DNA of 64,000 bases from Mumia sp. ZJ1417 (GTDB lineage: Bacteria > Actinomycetota > Actinomycetes > Propionibacteriales > Nocardioidaceae): NCBI RefSeq assembly GCF_014127285.1, contig NZ_CP059901.1, positions 3,968,001 through 4,032,000 of the forward strand. The letters are read 5' to 3'. The notes below the pieces were generated by a model. The model saw only the letters and a list, made by a program, of their open reading frames with translations. It had not been told where the DNA came from and searched no databases. Made by a program: the position numbers and the translations under genes. Numbering within the stretch: position 1 is the first letter of the stretch; each line of letters opens with the position of its first letter. Positions 32,100-39,919 of this stretch are shown in pieces.

Positions 32100-33134
32100 G
32101 TGTCGATCACGACCGCGACCGGAGCACATGTCCCCGCCGTCACGCTGGCGCGACGCCCGGACGGAGTCCCTCGTCCCGAGGACTTCGCCGTCACGACGAC
32201 CTCCGTACGCACACCGGGACCGGGCGAGGTCCGCGTCCGCGCGCTCGACCTCTCGCTCGACCCGTACATCCGGTCCGTCCTCGGCGACGGCCACCTCGCC
32301 GAGCCCGCACTGCCGATCGGCGGCGTGGTGCCGGGCACGGCGGTGGCCGAGATCGTCGATCCCGGAGACAGCGGCCTGGCCATCGGCGACCTCGTGATGG
32401 CCAGCACCGGGTGGGCCGCCGAGGCGGTGGTCTCGGCGAGCGGGCTCGTCCCCGTACGGGCGACCGCAGGCGTCCCGCTGTCGGCCGTCCTCGGACCGCT
32501 GGGGATGCCCGGACTCACCGCGTACGCCGCCCATGTCCGCCACGTGCGCCCCCAGCCCGGCGAGACCGTCGTCGTCACCGCGGCGACCGGCGGGGTCGGC
32601 GCGGTGGCCGCCGCGCTCGCCCGCGGCGCCGGCGCCCGCACGGTCGCCGTGGTCGGCAGCGACGCGAAAGCGACGGTCGCCCTCGAGCGGCTCGGGTATG
32701 ACGCCGCGGTCGTCGGTCGCCGCGACGGCTGGCTCGACGCGCTGCACGAGGCGTGCCCCTCCGGGATCGACGGCTACCTGCACATGGCTGACCAGGCGAC
32801 GCTGGACGGCGTCGCCGAGCACCTCGCGCGAGGTGCGCGCGTCTCGCTCATCGGGCTGATCGACCAGACCAACGGGGCGAGCCCGACGCGCCTGCGGGCG
32901 GGCGCCGTCATGGCCGCCCGAGCCGTCGTCCACGGGATGGTCGTCTACGACCACACCGACCTGATCGCGGACCAGGTCGCGGCCGTGTCGGCGATGATCC
33001 AGGACGGATCGTTCACGGTGCTCGAGGACCGCGTGCACGGGCTCGAGCACGCACCCGAGGCGTTCGCACGCCTGATGGCCGGCGAGAACATCGGCAAGGT
33101 CGTGGTCGAGGTCGCTCAGCCGACGCACCACTGA
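32100..33134 (+). CDS. NADP-dependent MDR-family oxidoreductase
   Basis: The 344-residue enzyme resembles leukotriene B4 dehydrogenase / 2-alkenal reductases (zinc-free MDR). It shows LDLSLDPYIRSVLGDGHLAE, then GGVVPGTAVAEIVDPGDSGL, then LGPLGMPGLTAYAAHVRHVR and the nucleotide-binding motif VTAATGGVGAVAAALARGAG. Such enzymes reduce the C=C bond of enones or enals with NADPH. The GTG at 32100 follows AGAGGAG. It is transcribed alone, divergently from the VOC operon, and ends at a strong terminator shared with the hydantoinase operon. Confidence 0.88.
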   Translation: MSITTATGAHVPAVTLARRPDGVPRPEDFAVTTTSVRTPGPGEVRVRALDLSLDPYIRSVLGDGHLAEPALPIGGVVPGTAVAEIVDPGDSGLAIGDLVMASTGWAAEAVVSASGLVPVRATAGVPLSAVLGPLGMPGLTAYAAHVRHVRPQPGETVVVTAATGGVGAVAAALARGAGARTVAVVGSDAKATVALERLGYDAAVVGRRDGWLDALHEACPSGIDGYLHMADQATLDGVAEHLARGARVSLIGLIDQTNGASPTRLRAGAVMAARAVVHGMVVYDHTDLIADQVAAVSAMIQDGSFTVLEDRVHGLEHAPEAFARLMAGENIGKVVVEVAQPTHH

Positions 33135-33146
33135 GAAGTGGAGCCG

Positions 33147-33191
33147 GGCTGGGCTGCGGTCGTCGCCGTCAGCGATGACCGCAGCCCAGCC
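33147..33191. terminator. Bidirectional terminator, MDR / hydantoinase genes
   Basis: GGCTGGGCTGCGGTC (33147-33161) pairs perfectly with GACCGCAGCCCAGCC (33177-33191), between two convergent genes whose stops are 12 and 8 bases away. Confidence 0.85.
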
Positions 33192-33198
33192 GCTCGGA

Positions 33199-34662
33199 TC
33201 AGCGTGCCGGACGCGACAGGTACTGACCGCCGCCCTGCGCCGTCACCACGCCGTCGGTGAAGACCTGCTGGCCGCGCACGAACGTGTCGGTGACCTTCGC
33301 GGTGAGCTCGACGCCCTCGAACGGCGTGTACTCCTGCGTCGACTCCGAGTCCTCGGCACGCACCGTCCACGTACGGTCGAGGTCGACGAGCGCGAGGTCG
33401 GCGTCCATGCCGACGGCGATCGCGCCCTTCCGGCCGCCCAGGCCATAGCGCTGAGCCGGGTTGGTCGCGGTCAGCTGCGCGATGCGGTCGAACCCGATGC
33501 CGCGCTTGCGGCCCTCGGTCAGCATGCCGGCGAGGAGGTACTCGGCTCCGCCGAAGCCGGACTTGGCGAGGAACACGTCGTCACGGTCGGCGCCGAACTT
33601 CTGCTCGTCGCGGCAGCACGCGTGGTCGCTCACGACCCAGTCGATCGTCCCGTCGGCGATGTAGTCCCACAGCGCCTCGACGTCCTCGCGCGGACGCAGC
33701 GGCGGGTTGACCTTGCCGCCGACGCCGTGCGCGGTGTGGCAGTCGGCGACCAGGTGGCCGACGGTGACCTCACGGCGGAAGTCGATGTGCGGGAACGTCT
33801 TGGCCATGAGCACGGCGGCCTCGACCGCCTTGCGCGAGGTGAGGTGGAGCAGGTTGATCGTCGGCAGGCCGGTCTCGTGCGCGAGGTACGAGGCGATTGA
33901 CACGGCGAGGCCTTCGGAGTGCGGCGGCCGCGACGCGTGATAGGCCTCGAGCCCGGAGAGCGAGCCGTCCTCCTCGACAAGTTTGGTGTAGGCGCTCATG
34001 ATCTCGGCGGTCTCGCAGTGCAGGGACAGCGAGATCTCGTCGGCGATGTCGGGAAACTGCTCACGCGCCGCCTGGATGCCGCGCATGATGAACTCGAAGT
34101 GGGCGTAGTCGTACCGCTCCCCCTCCGGGGTCATCAGAAACTCGCTCTGGTCGGTCGAGCGACCGTGCAGACCGTGGCTGCCGTAGAACATGAAGATCTT
34201 GAACGACGTCACCCCGTGCTCCTTGATGAGCGACGGGATCTCGTCGATGTGCCCCTTCGTCATCGGGGCGAGATGGAACGCGTAGTCGACGATCGCGCTG
34301 TCCTTGGTCTGCTCGAGCACCTCGGGGAAGAAGTCGGCGTACGTCCCTCCCTTGTTGAGGTAGTACTGCCCCGTGCGCATGTAGTTCAGCGCCGTCGTGA
34401 CGCCGCCCTGTGCGCACGCTCGGCTCTCGCTCGCCGCATCTTCGCGCAGCGGGTTGTAGATGCCCCAGTGCTGGTGGGCGTCGACGACGCCGGGGAAGAC
34501 CGTGCGTCCCGTCGCATCGACGACGCGGGCGCCCTCGGTCGGGAGGTCGGGCTCGAGGCGGACGATCCGCCCGCCGGCGATGCCGATGTCGACCCGCTGC
34601 GGGGCCGACTCGCCGCTCAGTACGACATCGGCATTCTTGATGACCAGGTCCAGGTCGGTCAT
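33199..34662 (-). CDS. Hydantoinase/dihydropyrimidinase-like cyclic amidohydrolase
   Basis: The 487-residue protein is a metal-dependent hydrolase of the dihydroorotase/hydantoinase group, which opens cyclic amides. Metal ligands appear as DAHQHWG (in place of the usual HxH), the Lys in SFKIFMFYGS, His in LHCETAE and INLLHLTS, and Asp in WVVSDHACC. The N-terminal LVIKNADVVLS and the C-terminal VGMDADLALVDLDR strands form the typical composite domain. It is the last gene of the operon that starts at 38233, 25 bases after the MmgE/PrpD gene. It suggests a hydantoin, imide, lactam or pyrimidine-like ring as substrate or intermediate. Confidence 0.88.
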   Translation of the reverse strand: MTDLDLVIKNADVVLSGESAPQRVDIGIAGGRIVRLEPDLPTEGARVVDATGRTVFPGVVDAHQHWGIYNPLREDAASESRACAQGGVTTALNYMRTGQYYLNKGGTYADFFPEVLEQTKDSAIVDYAFHLAPMTKGHIDEIPSLIKEHGVTSFKIFMFYGSHGLHGRSTDQSEFLMTPEGERYDYAHFEFIMRGIQAAREQFPDIADEISLSLHCETAEIMSAYTKLVEEDGSLSGLEAYHASRPPHSEGLAVSIASYLAHETGLPTINLLHLTSRKAVEAAVLMAKTFPHIDFRREVTVGHLVADCHTAHGVGGKVNPPLRPREDVEALWDYIADGTIDWVVSDHACCRDEQKFGADRDDVFLAKSGFGGAEYLLAGMLTEGRKRGIGFDRIAQLTATNPAQRYGLGGRKGAIAVGMDADLALVDLDRTWTVRAEDSESTQEYTPFEGVELTAKVTDTFVRGQQVFTDGVVTAQGGGQYLSRPAR

Positions 34663-34687
34663 GGGGTCCTCCGAAGGTCTCGTCGTC

Positions 34688-36163
34688 TCACGAGGAGAAG
34701 GTTAGGGCGGTCAGGGGCTGCAGGACGGACGCGACGGCAGGCTGCTCGTCGAGCGTCTCCACGAGCGCGCGTACGCGGTTCGCGGCGTCTTCGTCGAGGC
34801 GACCCTCGACGTTGTCACGGAACTTGCGGGCCAGCTCGTCGCCGGTCAGCGGGCGGGCCGGGCCGCCCCGGTTGGTGAGGACCTCCTCGACCAGCGTCTC
34901 GCCGGACGTCGTCGTCACGGTCACGACGGCGGGGAACTGGTGCGGATAGATCGCGTCGCACCGTGCGTCCGGCACGACGTCGACCTTCGCCATCAGGGCA
35001 CGGCGCACCGGGTCCTGGGCGAGCGCGTCGGTGTAGTCGTCGAGGCCGGTGCCCAGACCGCCACCGCCGAGCAGGCCGGCGACGACCGCGTACGGGCCGC
35101 TGAACTGCGCCTGGTAGCCGGTCTGCGGAGCACGCTTGGTCTCCAGCGGCGCACCGATCGTCCGGATCACCGCGGTGGGTGCACCGATCGTGATGCTCGC
35201 GACGTCTTCGGGGCGCACGCCACGGGCGCGCAGCGCGAGCCCGGCGTCGACGGAGGTGTGCGTGAAGTGGTTGGCCGGGTACGGCTTGAAGAAGATGTCC
35301 GGGACCGCCCAGCTCGTCCCGAGCCCCTCGGTGACCGCGTCCAGGTTGGGGCGGCTGCCGTGCAGCCACGCCTCGAGGAAGCCGAAGCGTCCCTCGATGA
35401 CCGTCGGCGGTCCGGTGAAGCCGTGCCGGACGAGCTGCGCCGCGCTCACGCCGGCCTGGGCGGCGAACCCGCAGTGCAGGCGCTTGACGGTGCCACCGGT
35501 GCGGTTGGCCTCGATGATGCCCGCCGCCATCGACGCCGCGATGCCGAGTGCGTCGAGGACGCCCTGCTCGTCGGCCCCGTACGCGAGCGAGGCCGCCACG
35601 GCGCTGCCCATCGCCCCGGTGATCGAGGTGGCGTGCTGGCCGTGCTCGAAGAAGACGGAGTTGCCGAGCTCGTGGTCGTAGCCGGCCATGCCGAGACGGA
35701 CGGCCACCTCGATCCCGACCGCGGCCGCACGGACGGCGAGCGCCCCGTCGGCGCCGGCGTGCTCGGCCGCGGCGAGCGTCGCCGGGACGACGCTCGCGCT
35801 GGGGTGCAGCACGGACGGCAGGTGGGTGTCGTCGTAGTCGAGGGAGTGCGCGAGGACGCCGTTGACGAGCGCGGCCTGCGCGGCCGTGACGCGATCGGGC
35901 ACACCGACGGCGCTCGCCTGCGCGTGGCCGCCCTGGTCGGCGACGTACGCCACGATCGCGGCGCTGGTGTCGAGCCGGTGCGCGGCGACGCAGAGCCCGA
36001 GGACGTCGAGGATCCGCTGCTTCGCGCTCGCGGTCACCGCGGCGGGGATGCTGTCGCGTGCTGCCGAGACGGCGAAGCGCGCGATCTCCTGGCCGAGCGT
36101 CTCGGCTTCGGTCGTCGCCTGCGCGGGCGTGGCCTGCGCGGGTCGTGCCGGCGCCTCAGTCAC
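34688..36163 (-). CDS. MmgE/PrpD family protein (copy 2)
   Basis: The 491-residue protein carries the same blocks as copy 1: HSLDYDDTHLPSVLHPSASV, then VFFEHGQHATSITGAMGSAV, GFAAQAGVSAAQLVRHGFTG and KPYPANHFTHTSVDAGLAL. The Asp-Asp-Thr-His and Lys-Pro-Tyr-Pro motifs belong to the active site of the family. The GTG at 36163 overlaps the cyclase stop by eight bases. Copies 1 and 2 each sit next to a class III CoA-transferase, which suggests parallel dehydration or isomerisation steps on two related acids. Confidence 0.85.
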   Translation of the reverse strand: MTEAPARPAQATPAQATTEAETLGQEIARFAVSAARDSIPAAVTASAKQRILDVLGLCVAAHRLDTSAAIVAYVADQGGHAQASAVGVPDRVTAAQAALVNGVLAHSLDYDDTHLPSVLHPSASVVPATLAAAEHAGADGALAVRAAAVGIEVAVRLGMAGYDHELGNSVFFEHGQHATSITGAMGSAVAASLAYGADEQGVLDALGIAASMAAGIIEANRTGGTVKRLHCGFAAQAGVSAAQLVRHGFTGPPTVIEGRFGFLEAWLHGSRPNLDAVTEGLGTSWAVPDIFFKPYPANHFTHTSVDAGLALRARGVRPEDVASITIGAPTAVIRTIGAPLETKRAPQTGYQAQFSGPYAVVAGLLGGGGLGTGLDDYTDALAQDPVRRALMAKVDVVPDARCDAIYPHQFPAVVTVTTTSGETLVEEVLTNRGGPARPLTGDELARKFRDNVEGRLDEDAANRVRALVETLDEQPAVASVLQPLTALTFSS

Positions 36164-37004
36164 GACCGACCACCGCCAGCGGGCGTACGGGGGACCCGGT
36201 CGCACCGAACAGCGGCAGCGGGGCGAGCACGAACATGAAGCTCGTGACCTGCTCGGCGGCAAGCTGCTCGAGGTCCATCGCCTCGATGATGTAGATGCCG
36301 TTCTGCACGAGCAGGACGCGGTGCGCCGGCAGCGTGGCGTGCCCGGCACCCGGCGGCAGGCACTCGTACGCGATGGTGTCGGCGCCGGTGGCGTGCACCT
36401 TGTGATCGGCGAGCCACTGCGCGCCCGCCGCACCCACTCCCGGCACGCCGGCGTCCAGACCGCGGTACATCGCGCCGTCGCCGGAGTCGAAGTGCTGCCC
36501 CCAGCCGCTGCGCACGAGCACGACGTCGCCCTCGTTGATCGGCGTCTGCTGCGCCGCGACGGTCGCCTCGAGGTCGGCGACCGTGATCTCGTAGCCAGGC
36601 TCCAGCCGTCCGACGCCCACGGTCCGCGGCACGTCGAGGAGCACCCCACGACGCACCATCGGGGCGATCGTGTGCGCACCGAGCTCGACGTAGCGACCGC
36701 CCTCGAGTGCGTCGGCGACGTCGATGTCGCCGTAGAGCTTGCCGTCTTGCGACACGTGCACGAGCGCGTCGATGTGGGTGCCGACGTGGGTGCCCATCGA
36801 GATGATGTCGTTGGCCGCCGACCCGCCGTCCGCGCGCACCATGTCGCCATGGCGACGCGGGTGGGCGTGCCAGTAGGCGGGGTGGTTCGGCGACTGCGGC
36901 ATGCCCACAGTCAGCTGACGGCCGAGGTCGATGACCCGGACGCCGCTCTGCAGCACGTCGAGCAGGCGGTCGGTGGTCGAGGCGGTGCCTGGAGTGGTGG
37001 TCAT
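36156..37004 (-). CDS. Cyclase-family / kynurenine-formamidase-like hydrolase
   Basis: The 282-residue protein has the family metal motif HxGTHxDxxxH: GTHVGTHIDALVHV, with His73, His77, Asp79 and His83. Kynurenine formamidase and isatin hydrolase share this fold and hydrolyse amides in N-containing ring compounds. VRSGWGQHF and ECLPPGAGHATLPAHRVLLV match the family core. I chose the ATG at 37004 because GAGGAG lies five bases upstream; the ATG at 37037 overlaps the previous stop and is the alternative. Isatin-like or formamide hydrolysis is inference. Confidence 0.82.
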   Translation of the reverse strand: MTTTPGTASTTDRLLDVLQSGVRVIDLGRQLTVGMPQSPNHPAYWHAHPRRHGDMVRADGGSAANDIISMGTHVGTHIDALVHVSQDGKLYGDIDVADALEGGRYVELGAHTIAPMVRRGVLLDVPRTVGVGRLEPGYEITVADLEATVAAQQTPINEGDVVLVRSGWGQHFDSGDGAMYRGLDAGVPGVGAAGAQWLADHKVHATGADTIAYECLPPGAGHATLPAHRVLLVQNGIYIIEAMDLEQLAAEQVTSFMFVLAPLPLFGATGSPVRPLAVVGRD

Positions 37005-37033
37005 GTGCTCCTCGTCGAGTACGGGGCGCGGCG

Positions 37034-38233
37034 TCATCGCACGACGCCGCGGCTACGGAGTTCGGCGACGTGGTCGGCGTCGACGCCGAGCTCGTCGCAC
37101 AAGATGGCGTCGGTGTCGGCGCCCGGGGAACGTCCGGTGAAGCGGATCCGACCTGCGGTCTCGGACATGCGCCACATGACGTTGTGCTGCAGGACGGGAC
37201 CGAGGTCGGCGTCGTCGACCTCGACGAGCATCTCGGTCTCGCGGACGTGGACGTCCTCGGCGAGGTCCTTCGCCGAGTAGATCGGCGCCACGGCGGCACC
37301 GGCCTCGGTGAACGCCGTGACGACCTCGTCGCGGGTGCGTGCACCGATCCACCCGCCGACGTAGCCGTCGAGCAGGTCCGCGTGCTCGGCGCGGCTGTGG
37401 CCGGAGGCGAACCACGGCTCGTCCAGCACCTCGGGGTGTCCGACCAGCCGGAGCACGCGCTCGGCGATCGCTTGGGCGCTGGTGGAGATCGCGACCCAGT
37501 GCCCGTCCTTGGTCTGGTAGGTATTGCGTGGGGAGTTGTGGTGCGAGCGGTTGCCGTTCCTGCGGCCGACGGTGCCCAGCTGCTGGAAGACGGTGGGTCC
37601 GGGGCCGACGGCCGCCATGATCGGCTCGAGCAGGCTGAGGTCGATCACCTGGCCACGACCGCCGTTGCGCTCGCGCTCGAGCAGCGCCATCGAAACCGCC
37701 GACGACGCGGCGATGCCGCAGATCGAGTCGGCGAGCCCGAAGGCCGGGAGGGTGGGCGGACCGTCAGGCTGACCCGTGAGGTGCGCGAAGCCGCTCATCG
37801 CCTCGGCGAGCGTGCCGAAGCCCGCGCGCGACGCGTACGGACCGGTCTGCCCGAACCCGGTGATGCGGGTGAGGATCAGCCCCGGGTTGATCTCGAGGAG
37901 CCGCTCGGGACCGATGCCCCAGCGCTCCAGCGTGCCGGGGCGGAAGTTCTCGACGACGACGTCGGCGGTCGCGACCAGCCGCTCGAACACCTCGGCGCCC
38001 TCGCGTGCCGAGAGGCTCAGGCCGATCGTGCGCTTGTTGCGCGAGATCTCCTTCCACCACAGCGGCACGCCGTCCTTGCTCTCGCCGTGCCCTCGCATGC
38101 TGTCGCCGCGCTCGGGGTGCTCGATCTTGATCACCTCGGCACCGAAGTCGCCGAGGATCTGGCAGCAGAGCGGTCCTGCGAGGATCGACGACGCGTCGAT
38201 GACGCGAAGTCCGGTGAGCGGGCCGTCCGACAT
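37034..38233 (-). CDS. Class III CoA-transferase (CaiB/BaiF family, copy 2)
   Basis: The 399-residue enzyme has GLRVIDASSILAGPLCCQIL, then NKRTIGLSLSAREGAEVFER and the catalytic Asp169 in PAFGLADSICG, the same residue number as in copy 1. It starts the operon of CoA-transferase, cyclase, MmgE/PrpD and hydantoinase genes. The ATG at 38233 has AGGAT about 8 bases upstream. Two operator-like dyads precede it at 36 and 135 bases. It is only moderately similar to copy 1, so the two probably use different acids. Confidence 0.92.
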   Translation of the reverse strand: MSDGPLTGLRVIDASSILAGPLCCQILGDFGAEVIKIEHPERGDSMRGHGESKDGVPLWWKEISRNKRTIGLSLSAREGAEVFERLVATADVVVENFRPGTLERWGIGPERLLEINPGLILTRITGFGQTGPYASRAGFGTLAEAMSGFAHLTGQPDGPPTLPAFGLADSICGIAASSAVSMALLERERNGGRGQVIDLSLLEPIMAAVGPGPTVFQQLGTVGRRNGNRSHHNSPRNTYQTKDGHWVAISTSAQAIAERVLRLVGHPEVLDEPWFASGHSRAEHADLLDGYVGGWIGARTRDEVVTAFTEAGAAVAPIYSAKDLAEDVHVRETEMLVEVDDADLGPVLQHNVMWRMSETAGRIRFTGRSPGADTDAILCDELGVDADHVAELRSRGVVR

Positions 38234-38268
38234 CCGTGAGCATCCTTCCACCCGGACGTTCCACAAAA

Positions 38269-38283
38269 TGGAACGCTGTTTCA
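38269..38283 (-). promoter_or_regulatory. Putative IclR-type operator, CoA-transferase/hydantoinase operon
   Basis: TGGAACGCTGTTTCA lies 36 bases before the CoA-transferase start and is very close to the consensus. Confidence 0.7.
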
Positions 38284-38364
38284 GACAGCGTAGGGGCGCG
38301 CGCGGATCGCCGTCAACCTGCCTGCACACGTCTCGAAGGGCGTGCAGGGGTCAACGGGTGTCGT

Positions 38365-38385
38365 GCCTGGAACATAGTTCCAGGC
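38365..38385. promoter_or_regulatory. Extended perfect dyad: second operator, or terminator of ilvA
   Basis: The arms GCCTGGAAC and GTTCCAGGC are perfectly complementary around ATA, and the core TGGAACATAGTTCCA (38368-38382) fits the operator consensus. It lies 86 bases upstream of the other operator in the hydantoinase promoter region and 24 bases past the ilvA stop. It could be a distal operator or, less likely without a T-run, the ilvA terminator. Confidence 0.6.
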
Positions 38386-38408
38386 AGGGCGGTGGGTGGC
38401 GGCGCGTC

Positions 38409-39695
38409 TCAGACGAGGAACTGGAAGGCCGGGTCGTCCGGCGACAGCTTCTGGGCGCGCAGCGGCGACTCCGCGAGGCGCTGGACGAGCCCCGGCAGCT
38501 CTGCGGGCGAGCCGAGCTCGATGCCGACGAGCGCCGGCCCCGTCTCACGGTTGTGCCGCTTCACGTACTCGAAGAGCGTGATGTCGTCGTCCGGCCCCAG
38601 CACCACGTCGAGGAAGCGACGCAGCGCGCCCGGCTCCTGCGGGAAGTCGACGAGCCAGTAGTGCTTGACGCCCTTGGACACGAGTGCCCGCTCGATCACC
38701 TCGGCGTAGCGGCTCACGTCATGGTTGCCGCCGGACACCACGACGACGGCGGACTCGCCCGGCGCCACGACTCCGGGGAGCCGCAGGGCCGCGGCCGCCA
38801 GCGCGCCCGCAGGCTCCGCGATTACGCCATCGACCTCGAACAGGTCGAGCATCTCCTCGCTCACGCGCCCCGGGTCCACCGACACGAGCTCGACCGGGTG
38901 CCCGTCGCGCGCCAGCGCCGCGAACACGGCATAGGCGTGGTCGCCCACGCGCCGGACCGCGGCGCCGTCGACGAACGCGTCCACCTCGTCCAACGTCACC
39001 GGACCACCGTGCTGCACCGCGGCAGCCATGCTCGCCGCGCCTGACGGCTCCACCCCCACGACACGGGTCTGCGGGTGGCGCGCGGCGAGCCACGCCGCCA
39101 TCCCCGCGATCAGGCCGCCGCCGCCGACCGGGACCACGACCACGTCCGGCGCGGACCCCGACGCCGCCTGCGCCTCGTACTGCGTCACGACCTCCATGGC
39201 CACGGTGCCCTGTCCCGCGATCACGTGCGGGTGGTCGAAGGCCGGGACCACGGTGGCTCCGCTGCGCGCCGCATCGGCGGACGCGGCCGCGCTCGCCGCG
39301 TCGTACGTGTCGCCCCCGACGATGACCTCGACGTGCTCGCCACCGAGGACGGCGATGCGCTCGCGCTTCTGGCGCGGCGTGGTGCGGGGCAGGTAGATGC
39401 GGGCGGTGGCGCCGAGAGCCCGCGCCGCGTAGGCGACGCCCTGCGCGTGGTTGCCGGCGCTCGCGGCGACGAGGCCACGTCCACGCTCCTCGGCGGTGAG
39501 GCGGGAGATCATGTGGAACGCGCCGCGCAGCTTGTACGAACGAACGGCCTGCAGGTCCTCGCGCTTGACCCACACGTCGGCCCCCGTCCGCTCGCCGAGC
39601 CGGGTGGCGCGCTCGAGCGGGGTCCGGATCGCGACCCGCGAGACGGGTGCGTACGCGGCTTCGATGTCGTCGGCGGTCACAGGCACGCCGTCCAC
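38409..39695 (-). CDS. ilvA: Threonine ammonia-lyase (threonine dehydratase)
   Basis: The 428-residue PLP enzyme converts threonine to 2-oxobutanoate, the first step of isoleucine synthesis. The PLP Lys is in AVRSYKLRGAF, the Ser/Asn loop is SAGNHAQGVAYAA, and the Gly loop is VVPVGGGGLIAGMAAW. The C-terminal ACT-like domain starts near residue 335 (WLVDFPQEPGALRRFLDVVL) and gives allosteric control. The length suits the actinobacterial IlvA form. The start at 39695 is read as a GTG (bases CAC at 39693-39695); ORF context, not a strong ribosome site, sets it. Confidence 0.9.
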   Translation of the reverse strand: MDGVPVTADDIEAAYAPVSRVAIRTPLERATRLGERTGADVWVKREDLQAVRSYKLRGAFHMISRLTAEERGRGLVAASAGNHAQGVAYAARALGATARIYLPRTTPRQKRERIAVLGGEHVEVIVGGDTYDAASAAASADAARSGATVVPAFDHPHVIAGQGTVAMEVVTQYEAQAASGSAPDVVVVPVGGGGLIAGMAAWLAARHPQTRVVGVEPSGAASMAAAVQHGGPVTLDEVDAFVDGAAVRRVGDHAYAVFAALARDGHPVELVSVDPGRVSEEMLDLFEVDGVIAEPAGALAAAALRLPGVVAPGESAVVVVSGGNHDVSRYAEVIERALVSKGVKHYWLVDFPQEPGALRRFLDVVLGPDDDITLFEYVKRHNRETGPALVGIELGSPAELPGLVQRLAESPLRAQKLSPDDPAFQFLV

Positions 39696-39751
39696 ATTAG
39701 GGACCCCGCAAGGTCCCGTCGGCAGCCGGGTGAGGCGCCGTGGCGCCGCGC

Positions 39752-39788
39752 ATCAAGATCGCGTCAACGCCGGTCAAGGTCACGTCAA
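39752..39788 (+). promoter_or_regulatory. Direct-repeat array, probable KdpE binding region
   Basis: TCAA occurs four times at 10-11 base spacing (39753, 39764, 39774, 39785), three times as GTCAA, 40-75 bases before kdpF. Response regulators of the OmpR/KdpE type bind such one-turn direct repeats. This is inference from spacing and position. Confidence 0.5.
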
Positions 39789-39829
39789 GGCCGCACCGAT
39801 CGCCGAGACGGCGACGTTGACTCGACCTC

Positions 39830-39919
39830 ATGAGTCTTGACACCGGCCTCCTGATCACCCTGGTGGCCCTTCTGATCGGCTATCTGGTCGCCTCCCTCAT
39901 CCACCCGGAGCGGTTCTGA
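39830..39919 (+). CDS. kdpF: KdpF, small potassium-transporter subunit
   Basis: This 29-residue peptide (MSLDTGLLITLVALLIGYLV, then ASLIHPERF) is a single membrane helix followed by the PE-x-F end typical of KdpF, which stabilises the KdpABC complex. Its TGA shares one base with the kdpA ATG (TGATGA), so translation is coupled. It opens the kdp operon and is easily missed because of its length. Confidence 0.88.
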   Translation: MSLDTGLLITLVALLIGYLVASLIHPERF

